Shown here piece after piece: positions 62,208 to 64,000 of a DNA stretch of 64,000 nt; positions within the stretch are counted from its first letter, which is position 1, and every line of letters begins with the position of its first letter. The notes under the pieces were generated by a model, which searched no databases, was not told the origin of the DNA, and saw only the letters and a program-made list of their open reading frames with translations. Both the position numbers and the translations under genes were made by a program. Source of the DNA: Halobellus limi (GTDB lineage Archaea; Halobacteriota; Halobacteria; Halobacteriales; Haloferacaceae); contig NZ_CP031311.1 of NCBI RefSeq assembly GCF_004799685.1, forward strand, positions 930,001 to 994,000, read 5' to 3'.

Positions 62208-62813
62208 TCAGTCCTCGAAGTCGCGACGCATCGCGATCTCGAACCACGGGCACAGCCGGAGTTGCCGGTACCACTCGGGGTGCTCGTGGAGGTGCTCGTA
62301 GTCGGCCCACAGCAGTCCCGCGATCTCCTCCTCGTCGGGATCGAGCGACGTGTCGTCGAGGGTCACCTTCAGCACCGAACAGACCTCCCACTCCAGGCCG
62401 GCGTTCTCGTAGTAGCGCTTGTACTCGAACTTGTCGGTCACCCGGAGGTCGTCGTACTGGTCGGGCGTGATCCCGAGTTCCTCCTCCAGGCGCTGGGCCG
62501 TCGCGTCGATCTGCGACTGTCCCTCGACGGGGTGGGAGGCGACCGTGCCGTCCCAGTGGGTGTCCCAGAGGCGCTTGCCCGGCGCGCGCTGGCCGAGCAG
62601 GATGCGCCCCTCGTCGTCGAAGACCAGACAGGTGAACGCCCGGTGTCGGACGCCGTCGCCGGTGTGGGCGTCGAGTCGGTTCGCCAGCCCCGTCCGGTTG
62701 TCGTCGGAGTCGACGGCGATCACGTCCTGGAGGGCGTTCTCGTGGACGTCGGCGTCGTCGCTCGCGGCGGTCCCGCCGGCGGCCGCGGCGTCGTCGCGCT
62801 GATCTGCACTCAT
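62208..62813 (-). CDS. idi: Isopentenyl-diphosphate delta-isomerase type 1
   Basis: A 201-residue Nudix-type IPP isomerase that converts IPP to DMAPP for archaeal lipid and carotenoid synthesis. The Nudix fold has VRHRAFTCLVFDDEGRILLG, GKRLWDTHWDGTVASHPVEG, the metal-binding RLEEELGI and the catalytic Cys region AFTCLVF/WEVCSVLKV. It is longer than bacterial Idi by an acidic N-terminal extension of about 35 residues. ATG 62811-62813 is chosen. Confidence 0.93.
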   Translation of the reverse strand: MSADQRDDAAAAGGTAASDDADVHENALQDVIAVDSDDNRTGLANRLDAHTGDGVRHRAFTCLVFDDEGRILLGQRAPGKRLWDTHWDGTVASHPVEGQSQIDATAQRLEEELGITPDQYDDLRVTDKFEYKRYYENAGLEWEVCSVLKVTLDDTSLDPDEEEIAGLLWADYEHLHEHPEWYRQLRLCPWFEIAMRRDFED

Positions 62814-62886
62814 ACTCGCCCTCTCGAAGAGGGAGAACAAGGAGTCTTCGATGCGTCGTCGCGAACCGGCCGCGAGGGACGGCGAC

Positions 62887-63699
62887 TCACGTCTCCCCGC
62901 CGTCCGTTCTGTCGGCACTCGCCGCTTCGCCGTCGTCGAACCGCTCGTCGATCGTCGTTCCGTCGCCGTCGAACCACTCGTCGACCGCCGCTCGAACCCG
63001 CCGTCTGACCCGTCCGTCGGTGCTCGGCCGGCCGAGGCTCACCGCGTCGGCCCCGTACGCCAGGTACTCGCGGACGCTCTCGCCCCCGCGGACCTCGTTG
63101 TTGGCGACGACGAAAAGCGACGGGGCGGCCGCGGCGACGTCGGCGACGACGGACTCCGAGTCCATCGCGTCGACGTGAATCGCGTCCGCGCCGGCGGATT
63201 CGACCGCGCGGGCGACCCCCGCGAGGTCGACGCCTGTGACCTCCGTACGGACTTTCACGCTCACGTCGGCGCCGGCGTCGCTCGCGGCGGCGACGAACGA
63301 ACGGAGCCGGTCGGTATCGCGGAGGAGCGCCTCCCCGCAACCGGCGTCGCACATCTCCGACTGCCGGCAGTGGGCGTTGATCTCGACGATCGCGTCGCGG
63401 TCGGCACAGACCGCTGCGACCGCCGAGACCGGTTCGAGCGTCGCGCTCCTGACGTTGACTCCCGGCCGGATCGGAGCGTCCGAGAGCGCGTCGAGTTCGC
63501 GCTCGACGAACGCGAGCGGGTCCGGCGGGAGGAACTCCGTGCGGTCCCGGGCGACGAGCGCGCGGGCGGCCTCCCGGGTCGACTCGTCGAGGGCGATGCC
63601 CCCGAGGAACGCCGCGCCGGCGTGGTCGCTGCCGTCGCGGGCCCAGTCGGCGTCCGCCTCGCCGCTGAGACTCGCCAGCGCGACCCGGGGCTCGAACAT
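62887..63699 (-). CDS. tRNA-dihydrouridine-synthase-like TIM-barrel protein
   Basis: A 270-residue FMN-type TIM barrel. It has VEINAHCRQSEMCDAGCGEALL near residue 115 in outline, VSVKVRTEVTGVDLAGVAR, DAIHVDAMDS, and VANNEVRGGESVREYLAYGADAV (phosphate-binding end). The DUS-type fold fits, but a canonical DUS catalytic Cys in a loop is not sure: three Cys cluster in CRQSEMCDAGC. Archaeal relatives are annotated as DUS or as methanogenesis-marker-9-like. It overlaps the upstream gene (tgatg), so it is cotranscribed with cofD. Confidence 0.75.
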   Translation of the reverse strand: MFEPRVALASLSGEADADWARDGSDHAGAAFLGGIALDESTREAARALVARDRTEFLPPDPLAFVERELDALSDAPIRPGVNVRSATLEPVSAVAAVCADRDAIVEINAHCRQSEMCDAGCGEALLRDTDRLRSFVAAASDAGADVSVKVRTEVTGVDLAGVARAVESAGADAIHVDAMDSESVVADVAAAAPSLFVVANNEVRGGESVREYLAYGADAVSLGRPSTDGRVRRRVRAAVDEWFDGDGTTIDERFDDGEAASADRTDGGET

Positions 63700-64000
63700 C
63701 AATCGACCGCCTCCAGTGCTCTTTTCGCCGCTCGGGCGACCCGCTCGGCGTCGTCGGGACCCCCGATCTCCGTGTCGGTCCGGACGACCGGCCGGTCCAG
63801 GTCCGTCCCGTCGTCGGCGTCGAGGACGAACGCGTCCGCGAAGGGGTAGGCGTCCGCGACGCCCGCCGTCGAGGGATCGCGGCCGACGCCCGCCATCAGG
63901 TCCGCGGCGGGGCCGGAGAACACCTCGTCCTCCACGAACGGCGAGACGGCGACGACCCGCGTCGACGCCAGCGCGTCGGCGAAGGCGTCCATCGCGAGCA
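63699..64000 (-). CDS. cofD: 2-phospho-L-lactate transferase CofD, C-terminal part
   Basis: The last about 100 residues of a protein whose 5' end lies beyond the window edge. [40 protein letters not shown] and [13 protein letters not shown] match the CofD/UPF0052 C-terminus. CofD makes coenzyme F420-0 from Fo and a lactyl-phosphate donor. An in-frame ATG at 63990-63992 is internal to the fold and not the real start. Confidence 0.82.
   Translation of the reverse strand, partial: LAMDAFADALASTRVVAVSPFVEDEVFSGPAADLMAGVGRDPSTAGVADAYPFADAFVLDADDGTDLDRPVVRTDTEIGGPDDAERVARAAKRALEAVD

Overview
The window is chromosomal DNA from an extremely halophilic archaeon (class Halobacteria). The evidence is high GC, strongly acidic proteins throughout, leaderless genes with TATA-like boxes about 25-30 bases before the start, and haloarchaea-specific families: HalOD1, a SAMP1-type ubiquitin-like modifier, TFS, CofD, and a Tat-type lipoprotein PstS. 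I would guess Haloferacaceae, but the genus cannot be fixed from this sequence. Most of the window looks like ordinary chromosome. The clearest compositional outlier is an AT-richer island at about 47.8-50.9 kb. I see no CRISPR array, rRNA, intact insertion sequence or integrase. One tRNA is present (Leu, anticodon CAA).

Layout. 0-12 kb: an extradiol (VOC) dioxygenase cut by the window edge, a PHP phosphoesterase, a renalase-like FAD enzyme, a KaiC-like ATPase with a small partner, MsrB, UspA, a receiver-PAS regulator, a membrane spermidine-synthase-like protein, cold shock protein and a malate:quinone oxidoreductase-like enzyme. 12-24 kb: DeoC, an overlapping cyclotransferase-fold/beta-barrel membrane pair, a DUF63 protein, a LolA-like lipoprotein-type protein, a winged-helix/small-membrane-protein module, a PfkB sugar kinase, uridine phosphorylase, an HPP-UspA fusion and a K+ channel with an NAD-binding domain. 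24.9-30 kb: the pstSCAB phosphate transporter. 30-34 kb: a coiled-coil protein, two overlapping membrane proteins with TrkA-C-type ends, and SAMP1. 34.3-42 kb: a four-gene operon prkA1-prkA2-yeaH/DUF444-spoVR. 42.5-47.8 kb: a DUF5820 protein, a glutamate-cysteine-ligase-like enzyme, a membrane protein, a PspA/IM30 protein, a hydrolase and a small membrane protein. 48-50.9 kb: the AT-rich island with an exported protein and a second winged-helix/membrane-protein module. 50.9-55.5 kb: TFS, two zinc or cysteine-motif proteins, and an ATP-grasp/retropepsin fusion divergent from an M14 deacylase. 55.6-60 kb: succinate dehydrogenase, with sdhCDB and sdhA separated by an inverted HalOD1 gene. 60-64 kb: a flavin reductase, tRNA-Leu, an SDR, IPP isomerase, a dihydrouridine-synthase-like barrel and the end of cofD.

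How the genes work together. DeoC, the PfkB kinase and uridine phosphorylase point to nucleoside and deoxyribose catabolism. Mqo and the Sdh complex feed electrons to the quinone pool. PstSCAB takes up phosphate. MsrB, UspA, PspA and the PrkA/SpoVR set are stress functions. SAMP1 and the ATP-grasp/retropepsin/M14 locus are candidate protein- or peptide-tagging systems.

The most unusual non-coding signal is recurrent. At several loci the last 20-40 bases of a gene, including the stop codon, are repeated in tandem just downstream. At SAMP1 this appears to have destroyed the original stop, so the essential C-terminal diglycine is followed by five extra residues. A second signal is a palindromic element about 75 bases long that follows the stop codons of pstS and sdhA in the same orientation relative to each gene.
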